From Chryseobacterium sp. ON_d1 (GTDB taxonomy: Bacteria; Bacteroidota; Bacteroidia; Flavobacteriales; Weeksellaceae), in contig NZ_BJTC01000004.1 of the NCBI RefSeq assembly GCF_006829085.1, positions 248,001 to 312,000 of the forward strand: a stretch of 64,000 nt of DNA, in the 5' to 3' direction. A program made the translations under genes and the position numbers. This document shows positions 24,735 through 33,838 of the stretch, in pieces (positions within the stretch are counted from its first letter, which is position 1; each line of letters opens with the position of its first letter). The notes beneath the pieces were generated by a model. It saw only the letters and a program-made list of their open reading frames with translations, made no database searches and had not been told where the DNA came from.

Positions 24735-25436
24735 ATGAACATTTTCAAAAGATTGTTAACAATAGGAAAAGCGGAGATCCATTCTGTGATCGAAAGCTTT
24801 GAAGACCCAATCAATTTAACGGAAGAGGGTATCCGTGAAATGAAAGAACAGCTGGCAAAAAGCATAGAAGCGCTTGCCCAGTTAAAAGCTCTTGCTATTC
24901 GGAAAAAGAATGAAGCAGAAACAGAAGAGCAAACGGCTAAAGATTATTATAATAAGGCTGTTGTCATTGTACAGAAAGCTGAAAACGGAGAAGTGGAAGC
25001 TGCAGAAGCAGACCGCCTTGCCAAAGAAGCCCTGAAAAAACAGACTGCTTCCCTGGAAAATGCAAAAACTCTTCAGAAAGAACACGAAAAGCAATACGAT
25101 GAATGCGAAAAGATGCAGGGAAGTATCAATCATCTGAAGTCCAGTATCGCCAAATGGGAAAATGAGCTGAAAACCCTGAGGGCAAGAGTTCAGGTAAGTG
25201 AAGCCACGAAAGATATCAATCAGAAGATGACTCAGATGGATACCGGAAGTACAGTAAGCATGCTGGAAAAACTGAAAGATCGGGTGGTACAGCAGGAGGC
25301 CCTTGCAGAAGCCTATTCTGATATTTCGAAGTCAGCAAAAAGTATTGATGAGGAAATAGATGCCATGGTAAACAATAACGATACAAAAGCTGAAGAAGCT
25401 TTAAACAGATTAAAAGAAACACTAAAAAAAGGCTAA
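24735..25436 (+). CDS. pspA: PspA/IM30 family membrane-stress protein
   Basis: 233 aa. It starts like the family (MNIFKRLLTIGKAEIHSVIESFEDP), where the N-terminal amphipathic helix binds membranes, and continues as an uninterrupted coiled coil (about residues 28-190; many E/K/A heptads) with a final helix SAKSIDEEIDAMVNNN. PspA and Vipp1 proteins are ESCRT-III relatives that form rods or rings stabilising damaged bilayers. No pspBC genes occur; instead it sits with flotillin, a YqiJ-like protein and an AAA ATPase, a different partner set. Ends one base before the next ATG, so tightly coupled. Confidence 0.92.
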   Translation: MNIFKRLLTIGKAEIHSVIESFEDPINLTEEGIREMKEQLAKSIEALAQLKALAIRKKNEAETEEQTAKDYYNKAVVIVQKAENGEVEAAEADRLAKEALKKQTASLENAKTLQKEHEKQYDECEKMQGSINHLKSSIAKWENELKTLRARVQVSEATKDINQKMTQMDTGSTVSMLEKLKDRVVQQEALAEAYSDISKSAKSIDEEIDAMVNNNDTKAEEALNRLKETLKKG

Positions 25437-25437
25437 A

Positions 25438-26094
25438 ATGACCTTTCAGGAATTTTTAAATGTAGCATTTTCTCCGGTGAATACAGTGCTGACGGTCCTG
25501 CTTGGGCTATCAGTGATCTATTGGCTCTTTACCATTCTTACAGGGCTGGATATCGATGTAGGTATTCATTCTGATCTGGATGCAGATGCAGATATAGATG
25601 TTCCGGACGGCCATCTTCACACGCCTGATCATGATCCTTCGGCATGGATGCACTTCCTGAAATTTTTGAATCTGGATATCGTTCCGGTGACGTACTTTCT
25701 TACGCTTTCACTGCTGATCACATGGCTGGGCTCATTTTATCTGAATTATTTTATACCACTACCAACATGGGCCGGAATACTGATTTTATTCCCGCTAATG
25801 ATAGGAGGAATGCTGTTAACTAAAATCATTCTGAAGCCCCTGAATCCCTTTTTTAAAGAGATCAATCATAAAGGTGAATTATCGTATGCTTTTTTAGGAA
25901 GAGAGGGCCGTTTGAAATCAAGCATTCAGGATGATAAAATAGGAATGATGGAAGTCTTTATCGGAAGTGATCCTATGACTCTGATGGTGAGAAGCCAGGA
26001 CGGTAGCAGGCTGGAACACGGAAGCCGCGTCATGATTGTAGATGAAGAACCTGAAAAAAGGATCTACTACGTACAGCGGTCAATGAGATATTAA
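25438..26094 (+). CDS. YqiJ-like membrane protein with OB-fold tail
   Basis: 218 aa. Transmembrane helices at about residues 15-35, 85-105 and 112-132, then a cytoplasmic C-terminal OB-fold-like domain (YAFLGREGRLKSSIQDDKIG ... GSRVMIVDEEPEKRIYYVQ), as in YqiJ/NfeD-type partners of flotillins. Between helices 1 and 2 lies an acidic, His-rich stretch (DSDLDADADIDV, then HLHTPDHD) that could bind metal. In E. coli yqiJ precedes yqiK (flotillin), and the same order is kept here. Likely a regulator or anchor of the flotillin scaffold in the inner membrane. Confidence 0.82.
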   Translation: MTFQEFLNVAFSPVNTVLTVLLGLSVIYWLFTILTGLDIDVGIHSDLDADADIDVPDGHLHTPDHDPSAWMHFLKFLNLDIVPVTYFLTLSLLITWLGSFYLNYFIPLPTWAGILILFPLMIGGMLLTKIILKPLNPFFKEINHKGELSYAFLGREGRLKSSIQDDKIGMMEVFIGSDPMTLMVRSQDGSRLEHGSRVMIVDEEPEKRIYYVQRSMRY

Positions 26095-26112
26095 AATAAA
26101 AAACTAATAACC

Positions 26113-26175
26113 ATGATAACTATTTTTTTGATCCTGATAGCCTATATCCTGGATATCGTCTGCCAATTTTTATAA
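26113..26175 (+). CDS. Possible 20-aa hydrophobic membrane peptide
   Basis: A short frame ATG-TAA encodes a single hydrophobic helix (MITIFLILIAYILDIVCQFL) in the 123-bp gap between the YqiJ-like and flotillin genes. It resembles the one-helix peptides that tune membrane complexes, but an AT-rich gap can yield such a frame by chance. Only conservation could decide. Confidence 0.3.
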   Translation: MITIFLILIAYILDIVCQFL

Positions 26176-26217
26176 ACAAAAACACAATCTATATATAAAC
26201 TATAAACTTATAAAACT

Positions 26218-28239
26218 ATGAACTTACCTTTAATTGCTGGAATAATTGTTGCCGTAGTAGCAACAGTCGGATTGATTTTCTGGATTTTATCGATGTATAA
26301 AAAGACCGTTCAGGGAATCGTTATTTTAAGAACTGGTTATGGAGGTACAAAAGTCTTCTTTAATGCAGGTATTGTCATTCCCATCATCCATCGTATGGAG
26401 TCTATGGATATCTCCGTAAAAAAGCTGGAGATTTCAAGAGAGGGAAGAGCAGGATTAATCTGTAAAGACAATATGAGAGCAGATATTCAGGTGGCGTTTT
26501 TTATCCGTGTCAACAAATCAGTAGATGATATCGTGAATGTAGGTCAAACCATTGGTTGTCAGCGTGCTTCAGATGCCCAGACATTAAGAGAACTGTTCGA
26601 AGCAAAATTTTCAGAAGCCCTTAAAACAGTAGGAAAGAAATTTGATTTCACCGAATTATACGAAGCAAGAAGCGAATTCCGTCAGGAAATCCTTGATATT
26701 ATAGGGACAGACCTTAATGGGTATGTTCTGGATGACTGTGCGATAGACTATCTTGAGCAGACTTCCATTGATAAATTAGATAAAGACAATATCCTTGATT
26801 CTGAAGGGATTAAAAAAATTACAGAGCTTACAGCCACTCAGAATATTAAGGCCAATCAGGTTCGCCGTGATGAAGAAAAAACCATTACAAAACAGAACGT
26901 AGAAGCCCGGGAAGCAATTCTTGAGCTTGAAAAACAGCTGGCAGAAAAAGAAGAATCTCAAAAAAGAGAAGTGGCCAATATCAAAGCACGTGAAAATGCA
27001 GAAATTCTGAAAGTAGAAGAAGAAGAACGTCTGAGATATGAAACAGTTCGCATTGCTACAGAAGAAAAGTTGCAGATTGCTGAAGAAAACAAGCTTCGCC
27101 AGGTCGTTATTGCTGCTAAAAATAAAGAACGTGCAGATCTGGTAGAAACAGAAAGAGTACTAAAAGATAAAGCGCTTGAAGCTACGGAAAGAGAAAGAAT
27201 TGTCTCTCTTGCACAAATTGAAAAAGAAAAAGCCATAGAACTTGAGAAGAAAAGTATTCAGGATGCGATCCGCGAGCGTCTGACCATGGAGAAAACCGTT
27301 GTGGAAGAGCAGCAGGGAATCAAAGACCTGGAAGCCTTCAAAACAGCAGAAAGAAACAAGCAGGTAGAAATTACCGTTGCCACTCAGGAAGCTGAGAAAA
27401 AACTGATTGAAGAAACAAGAGCCGCAGAATCCCGCAGATTGGCTGCCGAGAAAGATGCCCAGAAATACGTCATTGAAGCACAGGCAAAAAGAGATGCTGC
27501 CGAAAAAGAAGCAGAAGCCCGAAAAATCATCGCGGATGCAAAAGCCAAAGAAGAGGCTACCGTAGGATTATCTGAAGCTCAGGTAATGCATGCAAAAGCA
27601 GATGCTGCAGAAAGACAGGGAATTGTAGAAGCCGTGGTGATTGAGAAAAAAGCAGATGCCTCCAAGAAAGAAGGAATTGCGCAGGCAGAAGTGATCAAAG
27701 AAAAAGCATTGGCAGAAGCCGCAGGAATTACAGAGAAGGCAGAAGCCATGAAGAAACTGAACGATGCCGGAAAAGAACACGAAGAATTCCGTCTTCAGCT
27801 TGCTAAAGAAAAAGATGTGGAGCTGGCTCAGATTGCAATTCAGAAAGATATTGCAGAAGCACAGTCTATGGTACTGGCAGAAGCCTTCAAATCTGCAAAA
27901 ATTGATATTGTAGGAGGTGACAATACTTTCTTCGACAACGTTATCAGGCAGGTTTCTGCAGGAAAAGGGCTTGACAAATTCATCAGCCACAGCGAAAACG
28001 CACAGATTGTAAAAGAAAATCTTCTGGGCGATGGAGAAAATATCATCGGAAAAGTGATGGGAATGGTAGACAAATACAAAATTTCCTCAGACGATATCAA
28101 AAATATGAGTATAGCTTCCCTGATCTTTAAACTGAACAGTGTTGCCACTCAACAGGAAAAAGGAATTCTGGAAAGAGCGCTTGATATGGCTAAACACCTC
28201 GGTGTGGAAAATAAACCGGTGAACAATAACCACGTTTAA
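26218..28239 (+). CDS. Flotillin family protein (YqiK-like)
   Basis: 673 aa. One N-terminal transmembrane helix (residues 4-27), a band-7/SPFH domain (about 30-195; GIVILRTGYGGTKVFFNAG, RADIQVAFFIRVN, LNGYVLDDCAIDYLEQ), then a very long Ala/Glu/Lys coiled coil (about 205-540) with EA-rich repeats, and a C-terminal globular part ending near residue 673. Flotillins assemble cage-like membrane microdomain scaffolds. Preceded by a YqiJ-like gene and followed by the DUF3686 AAA gene; PspA is three genes upstream. Together they suggest an envelope-integrity system. ATG start is supported by the immediate helix. Confidence 0.92.
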   Translation: MNLPLIAGIIVAVVATVGLIFWILSMYKKTVQGIVILRTGYGGTKVFFNAGIVIPIIHRMESMDISVKKLEISREGRAGLICKDNMRADIQVAFFIRVNKSVDDIVNVGQTIGCQRASDAQTLRELFEAKFSEALKTVGKKFDFTELYEARSEFRQEILDIIGTDLNGYVLDDCAIDYLEQTSIDKLDKDNILDSEGIKKITELTATQNIKANQVRRDEEKTITKQNVEAREAILELEKQLAEKEESQKREVANIKARENAEILKVEEEERLRYETVRIATEEKLQIAEENKLRQVVIAAKNKERADLVETERVLKDKALEATERERIVSLAQIEKEKAIELEKKSIQDAIRERLTMEKTVVEEQQGIKDLEAFKTAERNKQVEITVATQEAEKKLIEETRAAESRRLAAEKDAQKYVIEAQAKRDAAEKEAEARKIIADAKAKEEATVGLSEAQVMHAKADAAERQGIVEAVVIEKKADASKKEGIAQAEVIKEKALAEAAGITEKAEAMKKLNDAGKEHEEFRLQLAKEKDVELAQIAIQKDIAEAQSMVLAEAFKSAKIDIVGGDNTFFDNVIRQVSAGKGLDKFISHSENAQIVKENLLGDGENIIGKVMGMVDKYKISSDDIKNMSIASLIFKLNSVATQQEKGILERALDMAKHLGVENKPVNNNHV

Positions 28240-28279
28240 TACAAAAGTCTTTTAGATGCTTTAAGAGACTTTAAGCCTC

Positions 28280-28312
28280 AAACCTTATAGGTTTTCAAAA
28301 CCTATAAGGTTT
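28280..28312. repeat. Perfect 33-bp palindrome, GGTTTTCAAAACC family, copy 2
   Basis: Arms of 16 bp (AAACCTTATAGGTTTT and complement) around a central C at 28296. Same core as 1829-1857. It lies between flotillin and the AAA gene, inside the presumed operon, and may act as a partial terminator or mRNA stabiliser. Confidence 0.85.
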
Positions 28313-28389
28313 AGATTAAAAAATTTTCAAAGTACCAAAGTTATACAAAGACCTGCAGACCTGCAGCAGTCATGACAACCTAAATAAAA

Positions 28390-31300
28390 ATGATGTCAGA
28401 ACAACTTAATTCCGGAACTTACGAAATTATTCAGAACCGTTTAAATGAGCAGAAGAATGACCTGATTCAGAGACTTCAGCAGCTTAACGAAAGCCGTAAA
28501 AATATATTTGGCGGAGTAGATTTTTCGCTTGTAGCCAATGAAAGAATTTCTACGGATCACAGCTGTATTGCCAAAGATATCTATTCACTGGGTGACCACC
28601 TGATATTCGGATCAAATGCACACCTTGGACTTCAGACGGAAATCCATATTTCGGATGTTTTCTCAATATATACAATTAATAATGACCGGTTTGAACCTCA
28701 GGATTACACCCTGATCAATGATGAGGTTTTCATTGACGAATTCAAAAATCTTTACAAATATTACAGAAATACTTTCTTTGCCAGATTTGCTTTCACAGAA
28801 AACTACCTTTATATGGTTTTCCAGCTGTCAGAAAGTACTACAGATATCAAAGCTTTTAAATGGCTGATCAAAGATAATCAACTGATCTATGTAGATTCAA
28901 GAAGTGCCTCCGAGACCTCATACCCTCAGCAGCATGGTTTTGCATGGACAAAGGCAACGAGAGATATGCAGAGATCCGGGAAACATCCTCATATTTCTCT
29001 TGCAGATAAAGTCTTTGTAGAAAGCATTGGTGGCGATATCACCATCAAGGTAGAAGACAATACAGATACTGGGAAAGGAATTTATTCTGAAGACGTGATT
29101 CATAAAGACCAGAATCTGGACGATGCCGAGATTCATTTCTGTGATCTGGATAATCTTGTTCTGTTTAAAATAAAACCCTATCAGGAAACAGAACGTTATT
29201 TCATTTATAATCACAAAGAAAAAACAGTTTCCAGAGCAGATGCGCTTAAATATTCGGGACTTCTGCTTCCGGAAAACCAGGGTGTACTATTTTCAAACGG
29301 TTATGCTCTTCAGACAGGAGGACTAAAGGTAATTTCCCAGGATCAGAACAGGCTTTACTATCTGAAAACGGTTATAGAGCCCAACGGTGAAAATTTTTTA
29401 TACGTTTTTTATGATGATAAAACCAATAATTATCAGCTGATCTCCTATAATATTATCACCCAGACCATTGAAACACCCATCCGATGCAGTGGCTTTACTT
29501 TTCTTGATGATGGAAAACTGATTTATCTTCGGGAAAGTACAGAAACCACAAAGAATCACCTTGCACAGATCTGGCAGACTCCTTTTTCTAAAGAATTGCT
29601 GCCAAATACTGAAAAGGCAGACAGCTTAATTTATAAAATCGGAAACAAGGATATCGTAAGAGTGATGGCGGAAAGCCAGGAACTGATCACCCTTCTGAAC
29701 AAAAAAGATTCTTACAGTGGTCTTTATAATGATATTGTAAAGCTTTCTACATTTATTCTGGATACCTATTATTTCCTTGGTGAAGATGAGGTCCAGAAGC
29801 TGGATGTTCCATTGAAGGAGATCAGAGCCATTGCTCATTCTGCCATCAATGAATACGAAAAAGTAGTAGAACAGAGGAAAAATACAGAAGAAGCTTTAGA
29901 AAAAATAAAACAGGCCTGTGAGAAAATTCTGGATGATACCAAAAGACTTCACTATTCTCAGCTTACAGAATACATTGATGCCCTTTCTCATATCAGAGTA
30001 TTAAGAGGAGAAGTTACAGGAGCAAGGGAACTCAAATATGCAGACACAGTTCTGCTGGATACACTGGAAAAATCGCTTGCAGACCGCTATACAGAACTGT
30101 CAAATGCCTGTGTGGAATTTCTGCTTCAGGAAGGAGCATTATTGCCATATGAAGAAAGAGCGCAGCAGATATCAGCAGACATTATTGAGCTGCAGAAAGC
30201 CATAGACGCTAAAACAATAGAAGAAAATATCAATACCCTTTCCGGGAAGCTGGAATTATTGGTGGATATTGTCAACAATCTTAAAATAGAAGATACTTCC
30301 CAGTCTACTCAGATCATTGAAAACATCTCAGTGATTTTTGCCAGGCTGAATCAGGAAAGGCTTGAGCTCAGCAAAAGAAAAAGAGAAATTTCAGGAAAAG
30401 AGCTTGCTTCGGATTTTCAGGCCCAGATTACTTTATTTGATCAGTCTGTAATCAACTTTCTTGAACTTTCACAAACCCCGGAAAAATGTGATGAATATCT
30501 GACCAAGCTTTCCATCCAGCTGGAAGAAATGGAGACGAAATTTATTGATTTTGAAGAATTTATAGGGCAGATTGGAAGCAAAAGAGAAGAAGTTTACGGA
30601 CATTTTCAGAATAAAAGAGTACAGCTTACCGAAGCAAGAAATAAAAGGACTCAGAATCTCTTTGATGCAGCACGGAGAATTCTGAAATCCGTACAGACCA
30701 AAGCAGAATCCTTTGATTCTGAAAATGAGATCAATGGCTATTTTGCAGCAGATCTTATGGTAGAGAAAGTGAGAGACCTATCCAGACAGCTTGCAGAATG
30801 GGAAGATTCAGCAAAGTCGGAAGAGATTCAGACATTGTTAAAGACTCAGCAGCAGGAAGCAGTAAGAAAACTGAAAGATAAAAAAGAGATCTATGCGGAC
30901 GGGCAAAGTATTATTGCGTTAGGAGACTATAAATTTGCCGTCAATCAGCAGAAACTGGATCTTACGCTGGTGCTGAGAAATGCCCAATACTACTATCACC
31001 TTACCGGAACAGGCTTTTATGAGCCTCTGAATTTCACTGCAGATGAATTCAAAGATGTATGGAATCAGGAATTTGTTTCAGAAAACAACAAGGTAAAAAG
31101 ATTTGAATATCTTGCCTGGAACGTATTTTCCGCTCATCAGGAAATAACCTCGGAAGCAGAGAATGAAAAGGCTGTACAGGATTTTACCTCACAGCATTTT
31201 GGGGAAGGACTGGTAAAAGGGGTCCATGATAAAGATGCCGAAAAAATTGTTCTCAAACTGCAGCAGATACACAATGAGCTGGGACTGATGAGGTTTACAG

Positions 31301-33195
31301 CACAGGAAAGAGCACTTGCCCAGCTTTTCTGGTTTTTCCTTGGAACCGAAAGAAAGGAATATTATACCAAACAGTTTGCGGCTGCATCTATTATTGCCCA
31401 ATCATTCATTGTAAAACAGGAATTTGAACATCTGAGCAAAGAGCTTTCAGAAGAAATGAAATCATTTGCATCGGCCCATGGTATTTTTAAAGAAACAGAT
31501 TGTATCAATGCTGCCATCTACCTGAAAAAAGAGAACAAAGAAAATTTCCTGATCTCAGAAAAAGCAGCCATTCTGTATGAACTGTTCATGAAAGAACTCA
31601 AAGAAAAAGGCAAAGACCTGGAGTTTATGGCTCAGTTACAGGCTATGTATCAATATCCTTCGGCATGTTATTATATTGCTGAAGGCGCATTACAGGCATT
31701 TGACTCTAATGCTGATCAAAATACGGTACAGGAAGCAGCAGGATTTTTGATCACCCAGAAGTTTGATCCGAAAAATATCAAACACATTGCTTGTGAAGTA
31801 GCGCTAAAAGAGCTAAAGTCTCTGGAAAAAGATACAGAATATCATGTGAACTATTTTGAATTTGTATCCCGGCTGAACTATTTTAATACCGTTACCGTTC
31901 CCCAATATAAACGTCTGCAGGAACTGAAATACAGTTGGGTAGATGAAAAGAAAAAAGCACTAAAACTGGATACCTTTAAACCTCAGATATTAAGCTCATT
32001 TGTAAGAAATAAACTGATCAATGATGTTTATTTTCCTCTCATCGGAGCGAACCTTGCCAAGCAGTTGGGAACAGCGGGTGCCGACAAAAGAACAGACAGG
32101 ATGGGAATGCTCCTTCTGGTATCTCCTCCTGGATACGGAAAAACAACCCTGATGGAATATATGGCAGAACGTATGGGATTGGTATTTATGAAAATCAACG
32201 GTCCGTCTTTAGGATATGATATTGTGTCAACGGACCCTTCCGAAGCCAAAAATGCAGGTGCGAGACAGGAGCTTGAAAAACTGAATCTTGCGCTGGAAAT
32301 GGGAGATAATGTTATGCTTTATCTTGATGATATTCAGCACTGTAATCCTGAGTTTTTACAGAAATTTATCTCTCTTGCTGACGGACAGCGAAAAATCGAA
32401 GGAATCTACAATGGAGAAAGTAAAACTTATGATCTTCGGCCCAAAAGATTCTGCCTTGTCATGGCTGGAAACCCCTATACGGAGAGTGGAGAAAAGTTTA
32501 AAATCCCGGACATGTTAGCCAACCGTTCAGACACTTACAATTTGGGAGAAATATCCGGCTCGAAAACAGACCTTTTTGACCTGAGCCTTATTGAAAATGC
32601 TCTGATGTCTAACGAGTATCTCACCAGATTAACAAATCCGGGAATGGAAAACCTTTATGAGCTCTATGATTGTGTGATTACAGATAATCCTGCCGATAAC
32701 CTGAAAGGAAACTTTAGTTCCAGTGAAATATCAGATTTCAGAGCAGTAATGAAAAACACGATCATGGTGAGAAATATGGTGTTGAAGGTGAACAAAGAAT
32801 ATATTGCATCCGCAGCCATGTCAGACGATTACAGAAGTGAACCGCCATTCAAGCTGCAGGGATCTTACCGTAATATGAATAAACTGATTGCACAGATACA
32901 GCCGATCCTGAAAGACAGCGAAGTTACTCAGATTGTCCTGAATCACTATCAGAATGAATCCCAGACGCTGACAACAGGGGCAGAATCTAATATGCTGAAA
33001 CTAAAAGAGCTGATAGGAATTCTTTCGGTAGAAGAAACAGAGCGATGGAATGAAATAAAGAAAACCTTTGTTAAAAATAAAACTTTAAAAGGATTGGGTG
33101 AGAATGATAGAATGTCACAGATTGTAGCACTGCTTGCCCAGTTTGGTGACGGATTGGAAGGAATCAAGGAAGCCCTTAAAAAAGCTGAACAATAA
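28390..33195 (+). CDS. Giant DUF3686 AAA ATPase ('DNA repair ATPase')
   Basis: 1601 aa, cytoplasmic. The N-terminal third is a DUF3686-like beta-rich region (NERISTDHSCIAKDIYSLGD, VFSIYTINNDRFEPQDYTL), the middle (about 490-900) is mostly coiled coil, and the C-terminus carries a MoxR-like AAA module: Walker A PPGYGKTT near residue 1247, Walker B VMLYLDDIQ near 1308, sensor 1 LVMAGNPY near 1358 and an arginine-finger candidate in ANRSD near 1377. The common database name 'DNA repair ATPase' has no direct evidence that I know of. In this operon a remodelling role on PspA or flotillin assemblies is more natural (inference). ATG at 28393 is an equal start. A terminator follows. Confidence 0.85.
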   Translation: MMSEQLNSGTYEIIQNRLNEQKNDLIQRLQQLNESRKNIFGGVDFSLVANERISTDHSCIAKDIYSLGDHLIFGSNAHLGLQTEIHISDVFSIYTINNDRFEPQDYTLINDEVFIDEFKNLYKYYRNTFFARFAFTENYLYMVFQLSESTTDIKAFKWLIKDNQLIYVDSRSASETSYPQQHGFAWTKATRDMQRSGKHPHISLADKVFVESIGGDITIKVEDNTDTGKGIYSEDVIHKDQNLDDAEIHFCDLDNLVLFKIKPYQETERYFIYNHKEKTVSRADALKYSGLLLPENQGVLFSNGYALQTGGLKVISQDQNRLYYLKTVIEPNGENFLYVFYDDKTNNYQLISYNIITQTIETPIRCSGFTFLDDGKLIYLRESTETTKNHLAQIWQTPFSKELLPNTEKADSLIYKIGNKDIVRVMAESQELITLLNKKDSYSGLYNDIVKLSTFILDTYYFLGEDEVQKLDVPLKEIRAIAHSAINEYEKVVEQRKNTEEALEKIKQACEKILDDTKRLHYSQLTEYIDALSHIRVLRGEVTGARELKYADTVLLDTLEKSLADRYTELSNACVEFLLQEGALLPYEERAQQISADIIELQKAIDAKTIEENINTLSGKLELLVDIVNNLKIEDTSQSTQIIENISVIFARLNQERLELSKRKREISGKELASDFQAQITLFDQSVINFLELSQTPEKCDEYLTKLSIQLEEMETKFIDFEEFIGQIGSKREEVYGHFQNKRVQLTEARNKRTQNLFDAARRILKSVQTKAESFDSENEINGYFAADLMVEKVRDLSRQLAEWEDSAKSEEIQTLLKTQQQEAVRKLKDKKEIYADGQSIIALGDYKFAVNQQKLDLTLVLRNAQYYYHLTGTGFYEPLNFTADEFKDVWNQEFVSENNKVKRFEYLAWNVFSAHQEITSEAENEKAVQDFTSQHFGEGLVKGVHDKDAEKIVLKLQQIHNELGLMRFTAQERALAQLFWFFLGTERKEYYTKQFAAASIIAQSFIVKQEFEHLSKELSEEMKSFASAHGIFKETDCINAAIYLKKENKENFLISEKAAILYELFMKELKEKGKDLEFMAQLQAMYQYPSACYYIAEGALQAFDSNADQNTVQEAAGFLITQKFDPKNIKHIACEVALKELKSLEKDTEYHVNYFEFVSRLNYFNTVTVPQYKRLQELKYSWVDEKKKALKLDTFKPQILSSFVRNKLINDVYFPLIGANLAKQLGTAGADKRTDRMGMLLLVSPPGYGKTTLMEYMAERMGLVFMKINGPSLGYDIVSTDPSEAKNAGARQELEKLNLALEMGDNVMLYLDDIQHCNPEFLQKFISLADGQRKIEGIYNGESKTYDLRPKRFCLVMAGNPYTESGEKFKIPDMLANRSDTYNLGEISGSKTDLFDLSLIENALMSNEYLTRLTNPGMENLYELYDCVITDNPADNLKGNFSSSEISDFRAVMKNTIMVRNMVLKVNKEYIASAAMSDDYRSEPPFKLQGSYRNMNKLIAQIQPILKDSEVTQIVLNHYQNESQTLTTGAESNMLKLKELIGILSVEETERWNEIKKTFVKNKTLKGLGENDRMSQIVALLAQFGDGLEGIKEALKKAEQ

Positions 33196-33219
33196 GCATG
33201 AAACTTTAAATAGTAGCAG

Positions 33220-33256
33220 ACAGGCTGTTTCAAAATAGAAGCAGCCTGTTTTTTTA
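33220..33256 (+). terminator. Rho-independent terminator after the AAA gene
   Basis: ACAGGCTG and CAGCCTGT stem with an inner TTTC/GAA pairing, followed by seven T. Marks the end of the operon begun at 24257. Confidence 0.85.
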
Positions 33257-33347
33257 TATGCGTTTTTCTCACGTTTTTAAAAGTGAGCACTGATTGTAAA
33301 TGAATCACACTTAATCCACAATAGATAAAGGTAATGAAGTAAAAAAT

Positions 33348-33382
33348 CTGTACCCATAATATTGTATAGTTCTGTATCTGTA
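33348..33382. promoter_or_regulatory. Direct repeats, possible MocR operator
   Basis: Four YTGTA half-sites: CTGTA 33348, TTGTA 33362, CTGTA 33372 and CTGTA 33378, the last two in tandem (CTGTATCTGTATCC). They sit just upstream of the -7 element at 33402. MocR regulators often bind direct repeats; the link is inference. Confidence 0.4.
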
Positions 33383-33401
33383 TCCAGGATCAAATACTCC
33401 A

Positions 33402-33409
33402 TAATTTTG
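33402..33409 (+). promoter_or_regulatory. -7 element of the 33429 gene
   Basis: TAATTTTG fits TAnnTTTG, 20 bp before the ATG. The upstream half is replaced by the CTGTA repeats. Confidence 0.45.
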
Positions 33410-33428
33410 TTTAGCTAAAGAAGAAAAT

Positions 33429-33797
33429 ATGGAAACAATCATTCAACATCAGAAATCGTTTCAATATGCTGAAGCTTATATATCAGACATGTTGATGCTT
33501 AAAAATATTTTTCTGGAAACGCAGAATCTGAAATTAGCAGATCCAAGTTTCGGACTTCCTTTTCTTTTGGCTAAAGAAGGAAAGGATGCTATTGCTTTTG
33601 CCAGCCTTATCGTGAATGAAAAAGATGAAATTTCTTTCAAAATCTATGATAAAAACAGGATGACAGAGGGAGAAAAGAGAAATTTCTTTTCCCGTGCCGA
33701 AAGATATTTAAAAAATAATAATACCGCCAATTTCAAAGATCCGAAACAATTAAAAAGCAGCATCAGCAGTATGATCAACTGGCTGAATCCTGAATAA
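33429..33797 (+). CDS. Hypothetical protein, 122 aa
   Basis: Not recognised. A soluble alpha/beta protein with an N-terminal helix (AEAYISDMLMLKNIFLETQN), a strand pair (IAFASLIVNEKDEISFKIYD) and a C-terminal helical part (EKRNFFSRAERYLKNN, SSISSMINWLN). No signal peptide, cysteines or metal motif. It has its own promoter element preceded by the CTGTA repeats and is followed 41 bp later by a MocR regulator gene, so it may be a target or partner of that regulator. Confidence 0.65.
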   Translation: METIIQHQKSFQYAEAYISDMLMLKNIFLETQNLKLADPSFGLPFLLAKEGKDAIAFASLIVNEKDEISFKIYDKNRMTEGEKRNFFSRAERYLKNNNTANFKDPKQLKSSISSMINWLNPE

Positions 33798-33838
33798 ATA
33801 CGGGATAAAATTGTACATTTACGTAAAACCCAGATTCT

